From positions 868,001 to 932,000 of the forward strand of contig NZ_BMGG01000001.1 in NCBI RefSeq assembly GCF_014640075.1: 64,000 nucleotides of DNA. The letters are read 5' to 3'. Shown piece by piece: positions 24,655 to 32,898 of this stretch. A program made the position numbers and the translations under genes. The notes below the pieces were generated by a model. That model was not told where the DNA came from. It ran no database searches and worked only from the letters and a program-made list of their open reading frames with translations. The stretch's first letter is position 1, and each line of letters starts with the position of its first letter. This DNA is from Chelatococcus reniformis. GTDB lineage: Bacteria > Pseudomonadota > Alphaproteobacteria > Rhizobiales > Beijerinckiaceae.

Positions 24655-25302
24655 ATGAGCACGTCTTCCGACAATTCTGTTCTCGATTTGCGGCGCTACC
24701 CGGTTTTGCCGGAGAGCCACTTGCGCCGGTCGCGGGTCGTATCTGATCGCAATGCGGCTTTGGCGTTGTGGCCGAAGAACGCAGTGATCGCCGAGGTCGG
24801 CGTTGCCCTCGGCGGCTTCTCGGAGGCCATTTTGACGACGTGTCGACCGAGCCGCTTTCTGGCCATCGACCGCTTCGACCTGCATGAGCTTCCAGAGCTT
24901 TGGGGCGCTCCCATCACCGATCACTTCGGTAATCTGACCCATGCCGAATTTTATCGAAAGCGTTTTTCGACCGAGATCGAGCAGGGTCTCGTGCATTTGC
25001 TCAAAGGGGACAGCGCGGCGGTCATCTCGACCCTGCCGGACGCGAGCGTCGACCTCTTTTATGTAGACGCAGACCATACGTACGAGGGTGTCTGGCGCGA
25101 TCTGGAAGCGATATTGCCGAAGGTCAAACCGGACGGCTGGATCGTGATGAACGACTATATTCCAGCCGAGACCGGGCTGAGCAATGAACCTTACGGGGTC
25201 ATCCAGGCCACGAACGAGTTCATGGTCAAGCACGGCTGGGAAATGATCTATTTTGCTCTTGCTTACGTCATGTATTGTGATGTCGGCCTGCGGCGACTCT
25301 GA
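24655..25302 (+). CDS. Class I SAM-dependent methyltransferase (Methyltransf_24 type)
   Basis: 215 residues, stand-alone domain. The SAM-binding strand is VIAEVGVALGGFSEAIL near 44-60, followed by FLAIDRFDLHE, DSAAVISTLPDASVDLFYVDADHTYE (acidic loop near 140-145) and KPDGWIVMNDY. This layout matches the N-terminal domain of the 1126-residue protein (LLHIDGAHDYE), so the two are probably related sugar methyltransferases. There is no good Shine-Dalgarno before ATG 24655. It stands alone on its strand between the fusion gene and galE, in sequence that is visibly less GC-rich than the core genes. Confidence 0.87.
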   Translation: MSTSSDNSVLDLRRYPVLPESHLRRSRVVSDRNAALALWPKNAVIAEVGVALGGFSEAILTTCRPSRFLAIDRFDLHELPELWGAPITDHFGNLTHAEFYRKRFSTEIEQGLVHLLKGDSAAVISTLPDASVDLFYVDADHTYEGVWRDLEAILPKVKPDGWIVMNDYIPAETGLSNEPYGVIQATNEFMVKHGWEMIYFALAYVMYCDVGLRRL

Positions 25303-25343
25303 TCCGTTGAATAGCTAACGGCAACTTCAGTTTTTAAACGTTT

Positions 25344-26354
25344 CTATCGCTGTTCCGGCTCCGCGTTGCGCCGGGGATGGGCGCGACGGTGCCAGGCCCA
25401 AGCGGTGCGCACGATGGTCGGAAGATCCGAATACTTGGGGCTGAAGCCGAGCACGTCCTGCGCCTGCCGCGCGTCGGCGATGAGGGCCGCGGGATCTCCT
25501 TCGCGGCGCGGTCCGCGCGCCTCCGGCAGCGCCTCGCCGGCTTCCGCGGCGATCGCGTCAAGCACCTCCTTGACGGAAAAGCCCTGGCCCGTGCCCAGGT
25601 TGTAGGCGCCGCCGGCCTGGCCGTCGAGCAGCCGGCGCAGGGCGGCGACGTGTGCATCCGCGAGATCGCTGACATGGATGTAGTCGCGCACCGCGGTGCC
25701 ATCCGCGGTCGAGTAGTCCGAACCGAAGATCTGAAAGTCGTCGATGTAGCCTTGCAGCGCCATCATCGCCCGCGGAATGAGATGCGTCTCGGGATCGCGC
25801 AGCTCGCCGATCTCTCCGTCCGGGTCGGCGCCGCAGGCGTTGAAGTAGCGCAGCGCGATGGCACGGATGTCATAGGCGCGGGCGTAGTCGCTCAGGATGC
25901 GCTCCACCATCAGCTTGGAAGCGCCATAGGGGTTGACCGGATTGGGCGCGGTCGCCTCGCCGATCGGTACCTCGTCGGGCTGACCGTAGATGGCACAGGT
26001 GCTGGAGAAGACAAGTCGTGAACAACCGGCATTCAGCATGGCGCGCAGCAACGACAACGTGCCGGCGACGTTGTTGTCGTAGTATTTCTGGGGATCGGTC
26101 ACCGACTCGCCCACGTAGGCGCAGGCCGCAAAATGCAGCACGGCCGCGATGTCGTGGCTCCTGATCGCGTCGGCGACCGCGACCGCGTCGCGGATATCGC
26201 CGTCGACCACCGGGCCCCACCGCACGAAGTCGCGGTGGCCCGTGGTGAAATTGTCGAACACGACGGGACGGAAACCTGCTGTGGCCAGCGCCTTGCAGGT
26301 ATGGCCGCCCACGTATCCCGCCCCGCCGACGACCAGGATGCTCTGGCTGGCCAT
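25344..26354 (-). CDS. galE: UDP-glucose 4-epimerase
   Basis: Interconverts UDP-glucose and UDP-galactose (or the corresponding GlcNAc forms), supplying donors for surface glycan. It is 336 residues, an extended SDR. NAD-binding GGAGYVGG lies at 10-17, FSSTCAIYG and the catalytic YGASK follow, then RYFNACGAD and the typical GalE segment AVRDYIHVSDLADAH. ATG 26354 (MASQSI) is preferred because GGAGA stands before it; ATG 26369 would add five residues. The gene follows the UDP-glucuronate decarboxylase gene with a 22-nt gap, so the two are one operon. Confidence 0.94.
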   Translation of the reverse strand: MASQSILVVGGAGYVGGHTCKALATAGFRPVVFDNFTTGHRDFVRWGPVVDGDIRDAVAVADAIRSHDIAAVLHFAACAYVGESVTDPQKYYDNNVAGTLSLLRAMLNAGCSRLVFSSTCAIYGQPDEVPIGEATAPNPVNPYGASKLMVERILSDYARAYDIRAIALRYFNACGADPDGEIGELRDPETHLIPRAMMALQGYIDDFQIFGSDYSTADGTAVRDYIHVSDLADAHVAALRRLLDGQAGGAYNLGTGQGFSVKEVLDAIAAEAGEALPEARGPRREGDPAALIADARQAQDVLGFSPKYSDLPTIVRTAWAWHRRAHPRRNAEPEQR

Positions 26355-26376
26355 GATCTCGGTCTCCATCTTTGCT

Positions 26377-27387
26377 TCAGCGGGCGAGCGGAGCGTAGCC
26401 GTTGACGGCCCAGGAGAAGCCGCCGATGCGGTCCGGACCGGAGCGGGCGATGAGCTGCTCGAAGTATGGAATGGTCTTCTCCAAACCCCGGCGCAGCGGC
26501 ACCGCGGGCTCCCAGCCCAGCACGTCCCTCGCCTGGGAGATGTCGGGCCTGCGCTGCTTGGGATCGTCCTGCGGCAGCGGGCGATTCACGATCTTCGACT
26601 TCGAGCCGATGATGTCGATGATCATCGTCGCCAGCTCGACGATGGTGAACTCGCTCGGGTTGCCGAGGTTGATCGGTCCGGTGACCTGCTCCTCCGTCGC
26701 CATCAGGCGAACGAAGCCTTCGATCAGGTCGTCCACATAGCAGAACGAGCGGGTCTGCTGGCCTTCGCCGAACACCGTGATGTCGCGGCCCATCAGCGCC
26801 TGGACGATGAAGCTGGAGACGACGCGCCCGTCGTTGGGGTGGGTGCGGGGCCCATAGGTGTTGAAGATGCGGGCCACTTTGATCGGAATGCGGTGCTGGC
26901 GCCAGTAGTCGAAGAACAGCGTCTCGGCACAGCGCTTGCCCTCGTCGTAGCACGAGCGTGGCCCGATGGGATTGACGTTGCCCCAATAGGCCTCGGTCTG
27001 CGGATGGACCGAGGGATCGCCGTAGACCTCGCTGGTCGACGCCTGGAACACCTTGGCACGCAGGCGCTTGGCCAGTCCCAGCACGATGATCGAGCCGATC
27101 ACGCTGGTCTTGGTGGTCTGCACCGGATCGCGCTGATAGTGCACGGGGGAGGCCGGACACGCCAGGTTGTAGATCTCGTCCACCTCGACGAACAGCGGGT
27201 GGGTTATGTCGTGCCGCAGGACCTCGAAAGACTTATGGCCGATCAGGTGCTCGATGTTCTTGTGCGTGCCCGTGAAGAAATTGTCGAGGCAGATGACGTA
27301 GAAGCCCTCGCTGACGAGCCTCTCGCAGAGGTGCGAGCCGAGAAAGCCAGCGCCTCCCGTGACCAGAACGCGGCGCTCCAGATGCAT
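26377..27387 (-). CDS. UDP-glucuronate decarboxylase (UDP-xylose synthase)
   Basis: Converts UDP-glucuronic acid to UDP-xylose with NAD recycling. It is 336 residues, an extended [13 protein letters not shown] is at 11-20, the segment [13 protein letters not shown] is diagnostic of UXS, catalytic STSE lies at 117-120 with Tyr147 and Lys151 in YDEGKR, and [10 protein letters not shown] and [14 protein letters not shown] follow. It is the first gene of a two-gene unit with galE. UDP-xylose would be a donor for the cluster's glycosyltransferases, which suggests a xylose-containing glycan; this is inference. No UDP-glucose dehydrogenase is in the window. Confidence 0.93.
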   Translation of the reverse strand: MHLERRVLVTGGAGFLGSHLCERLVSEGFYVICLDNFFTGTHKNIEHLIGHKSFEVLRHDITHPLFVEVDEIYNLACPASPVHYQRDPVQTTKTSVIGSIIVLGLAKRLRAKVFQASTSEVYGDPSVHPQTEAYWGNVNPIGPRSCYDEGKRCAETLFFDYWRQHRIPIKVARIFNTYGPRTHPNDGRVVSSFIVQALMGRDITVFGEGQQTRSFCYVDDLIEGFVRLMATEEQVTGPINLGNPSEFTIVELATMIIDIIGSKSKIVNRPLPQDDPKQRRPDISQARDVLGWEPAVPLRRGLEKTIPYFEQLIARSGPDRIGGFSWAVNGYAPLAR

Positions 27388-27710
27388 CGTCCCTCCCCGT
27401 GCACGACGTTCCGCCGCGCAATCCCCACGTGTCGTTTACCGTCCTAGGGCATTTCACGTCGCAATGGCACTATCCAATCGGACGAGGCGCGCCCTTTTCG
27501 GTCCGGAGCGGCAACGCCCGGGTAAATCCGTGCGCGGCCTAAGGTTTACCGGACAGCTCGTCCTTCCCCCTATCGAACGCCACTAGCGACAGGCCGGTAG
27601 CAAGTCAATGCGGCTGCCGGCGCGCTCGCCGCTCCCGGCATGGCCTTCTCAGAGCGGATCCGCATGCTCTAACGTGCGCCTCCACGAATTCATTCGTGAA
27701 GGAGATGCGA
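27388..27710. other. Intergenic region between UXS and the GST
   Basis: 323 bp. It contains a family-B-like remnant (TAGGGCATTTCACGTCGC near 27445) and an imperfect inverted repeat GGTAAATCC (27521-27529) with GGTTTACC (27543-27550) that could be an operator. The GST ribosome site AAGGAG is at 27699-27704. No conserved ORF was recognised. Confidence 0.45.
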
Positions 27711-28403
27711 ATGATCACCTTCTACTACAGCCTGGCGCCGAACCCGATGAAGATCGTCTTGTGCCTGGAGGAGATGGGGCTGCCCTACGATGCCAGGCCG
27801 GTCGACACGCGCAAGGGCGAGCAGCACGCCGAGGCCTTCACCACCCTCAACCCCAACGCCAAGGTGCCTGTCATCGTCGACCAGGATACCGGCGCGACGG
27901 TGTTCGATTCTAACGCCATCCTGCTCTACCTCGGCGAAAAGACCGGCCGCTTCATGCCCGCTGCCACGCCCGCGGCGCGCGGGGAGTTGTTCTCGTGGCT
28001 CATGTTCGTAGCGACCGGCATCGGCCCCTACTCGGGCCAGGCGGTGCACTTCAAGCATTTCGCGCCGGAGCCGAAGGAATACGCCGTCAACCGCTACATC
28101 TACGAGGCCAAGCGCCACTACGGCATCCTCGACGCGCGGCTGGCCCAGAACCGCTACATGCTGGGCGACGGCTACACCATCGTCGACATGGCGGTGTGGG
28201 GCTGGGCCCGCATGGTCCCGTTCATCCTGGGCGACGACGCCTGGGCCGGCCTGCCCAACCTGAAGCGCTTGATGGACGAGATCGGCACGCGGCCGGCCGC
28301 CCAGGCGGCGCAGGCGCTCAAGGACCGGCACGCCTTCAAGGCCGAGATGGACGAGGAGGCGCGCAACCACATGTTCCGCCACCTCGGCGTCAAGGCGGCC
28401 TGA
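27711..28403 (+). CDS. Glutathione S-transferase family protein
   Basis: 230 residues with the two-domain GST layout. The thioredoxin-fold N-terminus begins ITFYYSLAPNPMKIVLCLEE and has the cis-proline segment NAKVPVIVD and glutathione-contacting DSNAILLYLGEK. The helical C-terminal domain follows, with the N-capping segment YTIVDMAVWGW. This arrangement resembles the YghU/Ure2-like or beta-class relatives; the substrate is unknown. ATG 27711 is set by AAGGAG six bases upstream, although in-frame GTG 27696 is possible. It is monocistronic and followed by a family A repeat. Confidence 0.9.
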   Translation: MITFYYSLAPNPMKIVLCLEEMGLPYDARPVDTRKGEQHAEAFTTLNPNAKVPVIVDQDTGATVFDSNAILLYLGEKTGRFMPAATPAARGELFSWLMFVATGIGPYSGQAVHFKHFAPEPKEYAVNRYIYEAKRHYGILDARLAQNRYMLGDGYTIVDMAVWGWARMVPFILGDDAWAGLPNLKRLMDEIGTRPAAQAAQALKDRHAFKAEMDEEARNHMFRHLGVKAA

Positions 28404-28428
28404 GCCTCGTCGATCGCGCTGCCGCCTG

Positions 28429-28500
28429 GAGCACGATCCCAAAAAGTCGGCACCGGCTTTTGGATAAGATCATGCTCAAACAAAGACTTAGAGCGGGATG
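28429..28500. repeat. Intergenic palindromic repeat family A, copy 2
   Basis: GAGCACGATCCC AAAAAG ... CGGCTTTTGGATAAGATCATGCTC AAACAAAGACTTAGAGCGGGATG. It is followed by a further inverted repeat, AGCGGGATGA (28492-28501) with TCATCCCGCT (28515-28524), whose right arm reaches the beta-lactamase stop codon. It lies between the convergent GST and beta-lactamase genes. Confidence 0.75.
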
Positions 28501-28523
28501 ATGATTGAACGACGTCATCCCGC

Positions 28524-29408
28524 TCAAGGCGCGACAGCGCGGGCGATGCTGCGGCCCACCCCAGCGATGACGGCGCTGCGCTCGTCGCCCGAGCCGCCGG
28601 CGCCGGTCAGGTAGGCGGCGACGACGATGGGCGGCCGGCCGGGCGGCCAGACCACCGCTACGTCGTTAGCCGTACCGCGCTCGCCCGAGCCGGTCTTGTC
28701 GCCCAGGCGCCAGCCCGCCGGCAGGCCGGCACGCAGCCGCGTGTCGCCGGTCTTGTTCGCCTCCAGCCATCCGGTCAGCGTGGCCCGCGACGCGGGCTTG
28801 AGCGCGGGGCCGAACACCAGCGCGTTCAGGTTGCGCGCCATGGCGGCCGGCGTGGTGGTGTCGCGCGGGTCGCCGGGCAGCGCCTCGTTGAGCTCTGGCT
28901 CGATGCGGTCGAGCCGCGTGCGATCGTCGCCGAGCGAGCGCACGTAGCGGTTCAGCGCGGGCGGGCCGCCGATGGCGGCGAGCAGCAGGTTGCCGGCGGT
29001 GTTGTCGCTGAGCGTCATGGCCGCCGCGCACAATTCCTCAAGCGTCATGCCGGCGCCGCCGACGCGCTCCTTGGTGACCGGCGAGTAATCGACGAGGTCG
29101 GCCGCCTGGAACACCACGCGCCGGTCGAGGTCGTCGACGCCGCCGTCGACCCGCGCCAGCACAGCGGCGGCAGCCAGCACCTTGAACGTGCTGCACAGGG
29201 GGAAGCGCTCGTCGAGGCGGTATCCTGCCACGCGGCCCGTCCCCGTATCGAGCAGCGCAACCCCGAGCCGGCCGCCGCTGCCGCGCTCGAGTCCTTCCAG
29301 CTCGACGGTCAGCAGGTCGGCCGTCGCCGTCTCGGCCAGAGCCGGTGCCGCCGCGGCCGCGCCGCTGGCGAGGGCGGCACCAGCCGCAAATTGCCGTCTC
29401 GTCAGCAA
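28524..29408 (-). CDS. Class A beta-lactamase with Tat-type signal
   Basis: Periplasmic serine beta-lactamase, 294 residues. All class A motifs are present: STFK at 73-76 (Ser73 nucleophile), SDN at 134-136, EPELN at 170-174 (Glu170 equals Ambler Glu166) and KTGSG at 238-242. The N-terminus reads LLTRRQFAAGAALASG followed by Ala-rich sequence to ALA-E, a twin-arginine signal. No ATG suits it; TTG 29408 is chosen because GGAGG (29422-29418) stands 9 nt before it and the resulting length fits the class. It is divergent from the SRPBCC gene. The spectrum cannot be predicted. No LysR-type regulator is adjacent. Confidence 0.93.
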   Translation of the reverse strand: MLTRRQFAAGAALASGAAAAAPALAETATADLLTVELEGLERGSGGRLGVALLDTGTGRVAGYRLDERFPLCSTFKVLAAAAVLARVDGGVDDLDRRVVFQAADLVDYSPVTKERVGGAGMTLEELCAAAMTLSDNTAGNLLLAAIGGPPALNRYVRSLGDDRTRLDRIEPELNEALPGDPRDTTTPAAMARNLNALVFGPALKPASRATLTGWLEANKTGDTRLRAGLPAGWRLGDKTGSGERGTANDVAVVWPPGRPPIVVAAYLTGAGGSGDERSAVIAGVGRSIARAVAP

Positions 29409-29567
29409 GCGCGTCGTCCTCCGTGGATCCACGACCCATATATGGCCAGTTGAGGCAGAAAGCGCGGCCTCTTGTCGGCGCGCGCGCTCGGCGATCGTCC
29501 TCAGCCCATGATCGATCCGGCCGCGGACTGCCCGGCCGGCGCGACCGGGCTCACCAAGGAGACACAG

Positions 29568-30053
29568 ATGACCGCGACGGCACCCGCCGCCATCCCCGCC
29601 AACGACCGCGAGCTGGTGCTCGACAGGCGCCTCGCCGCCCCGCGCGCTGCCGTCTGGCGCTGCTGGACCGAGCCCGAGCTGCTCAAGCAATGGTTTGCGC
29701 CGCTGCCGTGGACAACGGCCGATGCCGAGCTCGACGTGCGCGCCGGCGGCACCAGCCGTGTCGTCATGCGCAGCCCGGATGGCGACGAATTCCCTAATCG
29801 GGGCCTCTACCTGGAGGTGGTGCCCGGCGAGCGCCTGGTGTTCACCGACGCCTTCGTTGCCGCCTGGCAGCCGTCGGACAAGCCGTTCATGGTGGTGGAG
29901 CTGACGATGGCCGACGAGGACGGCGGCACCCGCTACACCGCGCGGGCGCGCCACTGGAGCGTCGCGGACCGCGAGACGCACGAGCAGATGGGCTTCCACG
30001 ACGGCTGGGGCCAGTGCGCGAGCCAGCTGGAGACACTCGCCCAAAGCCTGTGA
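29568..30053 (+). CDS. SRPBCC (AHSA1/START-like) family protein
   Basis: 161 residues forming one Aha1-C/SRPBCC ligand-binding fold. ELVLDRRLAAPRAAVWRCW begins the domain, WTEPELLKQWFAP is the family hallmark, GERLVFTDAF and GGTRYTARARHWS follow, and HDGWGQCASQLE closes it as in other members. ATG 29568 is set by AAGGAG seven bases upstream. Members bind hydrophobic ligands or act in stress responses; the role here is unknown. It is divergent from the beta-lactamase and is terminated by a strong hairpin. Confidence 0.9.
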   Translation: MTATAPAAIPANDRELVLDRRLAAPRAAVWRCWTEPELLKQWFAPLPWTTADAELDVRAGGTSRVVMRSPDGDEFPNRGLYLEVVPGERLVFTDAFVAAWQPSDKPFMVVELTMADEDGGTRYTARARHWSVADRETHEQMGFHDGWGQCASQLETLAQSL

Positions 30054-30100
30054 CGACTCCGGGTCGATCCGGCCGTCCATCGACCTCCGGATCCCCGCAG

Positions 30101-30129
30101 AAGGTCGGGCCGCCCTGCGGCCCGACCTT
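30101..30129. terminator. Perfect 13-bp hairpin between convergent genes
   Basis: AAGGTCGGGCCGC (30101-30113), CCT, GCGGCCCGACCTT (30117-30129). It lies 48 nt after the SRPBCC stop and 28 nt after the end of the convergent amidohydrolase gene. The arms start and end in AA/TT, so it can act in both directions, but no long T-run is present. Confidence 0.6.
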
Positions 30130-30156
30130 GTCGCTCGCGTGGGGTGGCCGGGCGGA

Positions 30157-31905
30157 CTATTCCGCGGCGACCCCCTGTGGCACCGGCGCCGACTGGGGTC
30201 CGCGCACCAGCACCCCCGGCAGCGCCCCGGTCGCCTCGCCGTCGCGGTAAGTGACCTCGCCGGCAACGACCGTGGCGGTGTAGCCGCGCGCCTTCTGCAG
30301 GAACCGCCGACCGCCGGCCGGCAGGTCGGCCTTGATGTAGGGCTTCTCGATGCCAAGGCGGCCGAAGTCGATGACGTTGACGTCGGCGCGCAGGCCGACG
30401 CGCAGCAGGCCGCGGTCGTGCAACCCCATGGCGCCGGCGGTATCGCTGGTCAGCCGCCGCACGCATTCCTCCACGGCGAGCCGATCGTTCGGCCGGTCGC
30501 GACCCCACCAGCTCAGCAGGTAAGTGAGGAAGCTGCCGTCGCAGATGAAGCCCACGTGGGCGCCGCCGTCGCCCAGCCCCATGATGGCGTTCGCGTGCCC
30601 CAGCATCTCGCGGCTCGCCGCCAGCGAGTAGTCCGCATAGTTCACCAGGGTGAACAGCAGGAAATCGGTGCCGTCGTTGGCGATCAGCAGGTCGTAGGCG
30701 ACCTCCGGCGGAGTGCGGCCTTCCCGCTCGGCGATGGCGGCGATCGAACTCTCGCGCGGCGGCTCGTAGTCGGGGTTGTCGCCCAGGGGGAACAGCCGCC
30801 CATAGTTGAGCGCCCGCAGCAGCGGGAAGTTGCTGCCCTTGCGCGGATCCTCGCTCAACAGCTGGGCGCGAAACGCGGGATCGCGCATGATGGCGACGCG
30901 CTCGGCCAGGGGCTTGTCGGCGATCGCTTTGTAGCTCGGCGTGCCCGAGAACGGGTTCTGGCTGCCGTTGAGGCCGAACAGGATGCCGATCGGCCGCGGC
31001 GGGAACACCGGCCGCATGATGTGGCCTTGGCGGCTCGCCTGGTCCGCCAGGGCGAGCAGCGTCCGATATTCCGTGGGCCGGTCGTGGCGCTGCACCAGCG
31101 AGAACAGGCAGGGCCGCCCCGAGCGCTCGACCACCCGGCGGAGCATGGCGAACTCGCTCTCGGCGTCCGGCTGATTGAAGTCGGACACCAGCTGGAGGTT
31201 GCCGCTGCCCGCGTCGGCCAGGCCCATGGCCAGCCCCAGGATCTCGTCCTCCTGTGCCCTCAGGGTCGGCGTCGGATCGCCGGCAAGCGTCTTGTGGTTG
31301 ATGGTGCGCGAGGTGGCGACACCGAAGGCGCCGGCGCGCACCGCGTCGGCCACGATCTGGCGCATGCGCGCGACGTCGGCCGGCGTGGCGTTTTCGAGGG
31401 CGAGCGCCCGCTCGCCCATCACGTAGACGCGCGCCGCGGCATGGGGCAGCTGGGCACAGACGTTGACGTCCCGGCGGCGGGCCGCCACGACGTCGAGATA
31501 GTCGGCAAAGCTTTCCCAGTTGAAGTCAAGGCCTTCGGCGAGGCAGGGCGCGGGGATATCCTCCACACCCTCCATCAGCGCGATCAGCTTGTCGCGGTCG
31601 TTGGGCTTCACCGGAGCGAAGCCGACGCCGCAGTTGCCCATCACCACCGTGGTGGCCCCGTGCCAGGCGCTCGGCGCCAGGTGCCGGTCCCACACGGCCT
31701 GGCCGTCGTAGTGGGTATGGATGTCGACGAAACCGGGGGTGACGAGCTGGCCCTTGGCGTCGATCTCCTCGACACCCGCTCCCGCCACCCGCCCGATGGC
31801 GGCGATGCGCCCGTCGCGGATGGCGACGTCGGCCTCGAAGGAGGGCGCGCCGCTGCCATCCACCACCGTGCCGTGACGGATGACCAAATCGAATTCCCTG
31901 GCCAT
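30157..31905 (-). CDS. N-acyl-D-amino-acid deacylase (D-aminoacylase)-type amidohydrolase
   Basis: Zinc amidohydrolase of 582 residues. FDLVIRHGTVVDGSG at 5-19 starts the small beta domain. DIHTHYDGQ (His63, His65) provides metal ligands. NCGVGFAP with Cys92 is the metal-bridging cysteine typical of D-aminoacylases. GLGDGGAHVGFICD near 465-480 carries the catalytic Asp region, and GLRADVNVIDF closes the beta domain. ATG 31905 follows GGGAGAG. It probably removes acyl groups from N-acyl-D-amino acids, although some relatives act on other amides. It is monocistronic and convergent with the SRPBCC gene. Confidence 0.88.
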   Translation of the reverse strand: MAREFDLVIRHGTVVDGSGAPSFEADVAIRDGRIAAIGRVAGAGVEEIDAKGQLVTPGFVDIHTHYDGQAVWDRHLAPSAWHGATTVVMGNCGVGFAPVKPNDRDKLIALMEGVEDIPAPCLAEGLDFNWESFADYLDVVAARRRDVNVCAQLPHAAARVYVMGERALALENATPADVARMRQIVADAVRAGAFGVATSRTINHKTLAGDPTPTLRAQEDEILGLAMGLADAGSGNLQLVSDFNQPDAESEFAMLRRVVERSGRPCLFSLVQRHDRPTEYRTLLALADQASRQGHIMRPVFPPRPIGILFGLNGSQNPFSGTPSYKAIADKPLAERVAIMRDPAFRAQLLSEDPRKGSNFPLLRALNYGRLFPLGDNPDYEPPRESSIAAIAEREGRTPPEVAYDLLIANDGTDFLLFTLVNYADYSLAASREMLGHANAIMGLGDGGAHVGFICDGSFLTYLLSWWGRDRPNDRLAVEECVRRLTSDTAGAMGLHDRGLLRVGLRADVNVIDFGRLGIEKPYIKADLPAGGRRFLQKARGYTATVVAGEVTYRDGEATGALPGVLVRGPQSAPVPQGVAAE

Positions 31906-32041
31906 TAAACTCTCCCGCAGCGGAGGCTTTGTCAGCCGCCTTCGCTCCATAATCGGTTTTATGGTGAGCGCAGGTCAAGGGCGCGGGAGGCGGGACAGGC
32001 CTGCAGCCACCGGGTGGCGGCCTCGCGCCGTCGCGAGGCCG

Positions 32042-32074
32042 CGAAAAAGGCCGATGGGCAGTCCCATCGGCCTT
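32042..32074 (-). terminator. Intrinsic terminator of the HdeA/B-like operon
   Basis: AAGGCCGATGGG (32047-32058), CAGT, CCCATCGGCCTT (32063-32074) is a perfect 12-bp stem. On the minus strand it is followed by TTTTTCGC. It lies 168 nt beyond the last HdeA-like stop, after a repeat element. Confidence 0.8.
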
Positions 32075-32178
32075 AGAGCGTTTCGAGCGAAGTGGCCGCC
32101 GGTTTGCGTGAAGAAAAACGCGGCAAGTCAAACAGATAGAGCATTTCGGCGATTCGAAGAAACGCGGAAATACTCTAG
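32075..32178. repeat. Intergenic repeat family B, copy 3 (double unit)
   Basis: TAGAGCGTTTCGAGCGAAGTGG ... GAAGAAAAACGCGGCAAGTC is followed by a second unit, TAGAGCATTTCGGCGATTC ... GAAACGCGGAAATACTCTAG. The second unit ends like the sequence at 1-27. The copy is transcribed between the HdeA-like genes and their terminator. Confidence 0.7.
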
Positions 32179-32241
32179 CCGTTCCCGCACAGGGCTTGCA
32201 GGACGGCAACGGCGCCGGCGGAAGGGCCGGGGCGCGCCGCG

Positions 32242-32535
32242 CTACTTGGCGTTCTTTTCGACGGCGCTCAGCAGGCGCTCGCTCTGATGCTTCTCGCAAT
32301 AGCCGCCGACGACCTTCGCATTCCGCTCGACATAGCGCAGATCGACCATGTCGATGTTGCGCGACGCGCTGAAATAGCCGCTCATCCAGGCGGCCACCGT
32401 GGCCTGCTGGTCGGGTGTGGCCTTCAGGAACTCGCCGCAGGTGATCTGCGTCATGTCCACCACGACCTGCGCGCTGGCCGGCGCTGCGCCCGCCATGCCA
32501 AAGGCTGCGGCGGCGATCAGTGCTTTGTACGTCAT
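32242..32535 (-). CDS. HdeA/HdeB-like periplasmic protein (second of a tandem pair)
   Basis: 97 residues. A signal peptide (MTYKALIAAAAFGMAGAAPASAQ) is followed by VVVDMTQITCGEFLKATPDQQ and YCEKHQSERLLSAV. The layout with two cysteines (in TCGEF and GYCEKH) that would form one disulfide, and WMSGYF between them, fits the HdeA/HdeB acid-chaperone family. The start is either ATG 32535 or ATG 32553, where ATGA overlaps the stop of the preceding paralogue and would add MSGGDR. It probably protects periplasmic proteins at low pH, though alphaproteobacterial members are largely uncharacterised. Confidence 0.85.
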   Translation of the reverse strand: MTYKALIAAAAFGMAGAAPASAQVVVDMTQITCGEFLKATPDQQATVAAWMSGYFSASRNIDMVDLRYVERNAKVVGGYCEKHQSERLLSAVEKNAK

Positions 32536-32549
32536 TCTATCACCCCCAC

Positions 32550-32849
32550 TCATTGCCGCGGCGCGGTGAAGCGCTCGAGGGCCGACATGACCGTGGCGTT
32601 CTGATTGGACGCGCACCATGCCGAGACATTCGCGACGCTCTTGGCATGGTTCTCCAGGTCGACCGAGCCATAGCCGCGCTTCTGACTGAAGTAACCGCCC
32701 ATCCAGGCGCCGAACAGGCGGGCATCGTCCGCAGGCAGGGCCAGGAGCTGGCCACAGGTCACGCGTGACATGTCGATGGCGACTTGCGCCTGGGCGAGGC
32801 CGGGGGCGAGGAGCCCCACGGTGATCAGTGCGGCTTGCAGGTACCTCAT
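32550..32849 (-). CDS. HdeA/HdeB-like periplasmic protein (first of a tandem pair)
   Basis: 99 residues with a signal peptide (MRYLQAALITVGLLAPGLAQAQ) and mature part VAIDMSRVTCGQLLALPADD, WMGGYFSQKRGYGSVDLEN and SAWCASNQNATV. The two cysteines and the W-M-x-G-Y-F block align with the next gene, so the pair arose by duplication. ATG 32849 has a perfect GGAGGAG. The stop TGA overlaps an ATG of the next gene, giving coupling. A TTGCGC-N15-TATAAG pair upstream may be the promoter. It is the lead gene of a two-gene operon. Confidence 0.87.
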   Translation of the reverse strand: MRYLQAALITVGLLAPGLAQAQVAIDMSRVTCGQLLALPADDARLFGAWMGGYFSQKRGYGSVDLENHAKSVANVSAWCASNQNATVMSALERFTAPRQ

Positions 32850-32898
32850 CGCTCCTCCGGATGCGCAATTGGCGGCTGTTTGAACAGGCAAGGCTACG

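Larger units (their letters stand above)
31906..32241. other. Intergenic region with promoter, terminator and family B repeats
   Basis: 336 bp. From left to right it has the amidohydrolase leader, the terminator of the HdeA-like pair (32042-32074) and a family B repeat (32075-32178). No coding region was recognised. Confidence 0.5.

Noticed and set aside
29409-30356. N-terminal extension of the beta-lactamase frame to 610 residues
   Set aside because: The extra 316 residues are antisense to the SRPBCC gene and overlap the amidohydrolase end; the Tat signal and GGAGG place the start at 29408.
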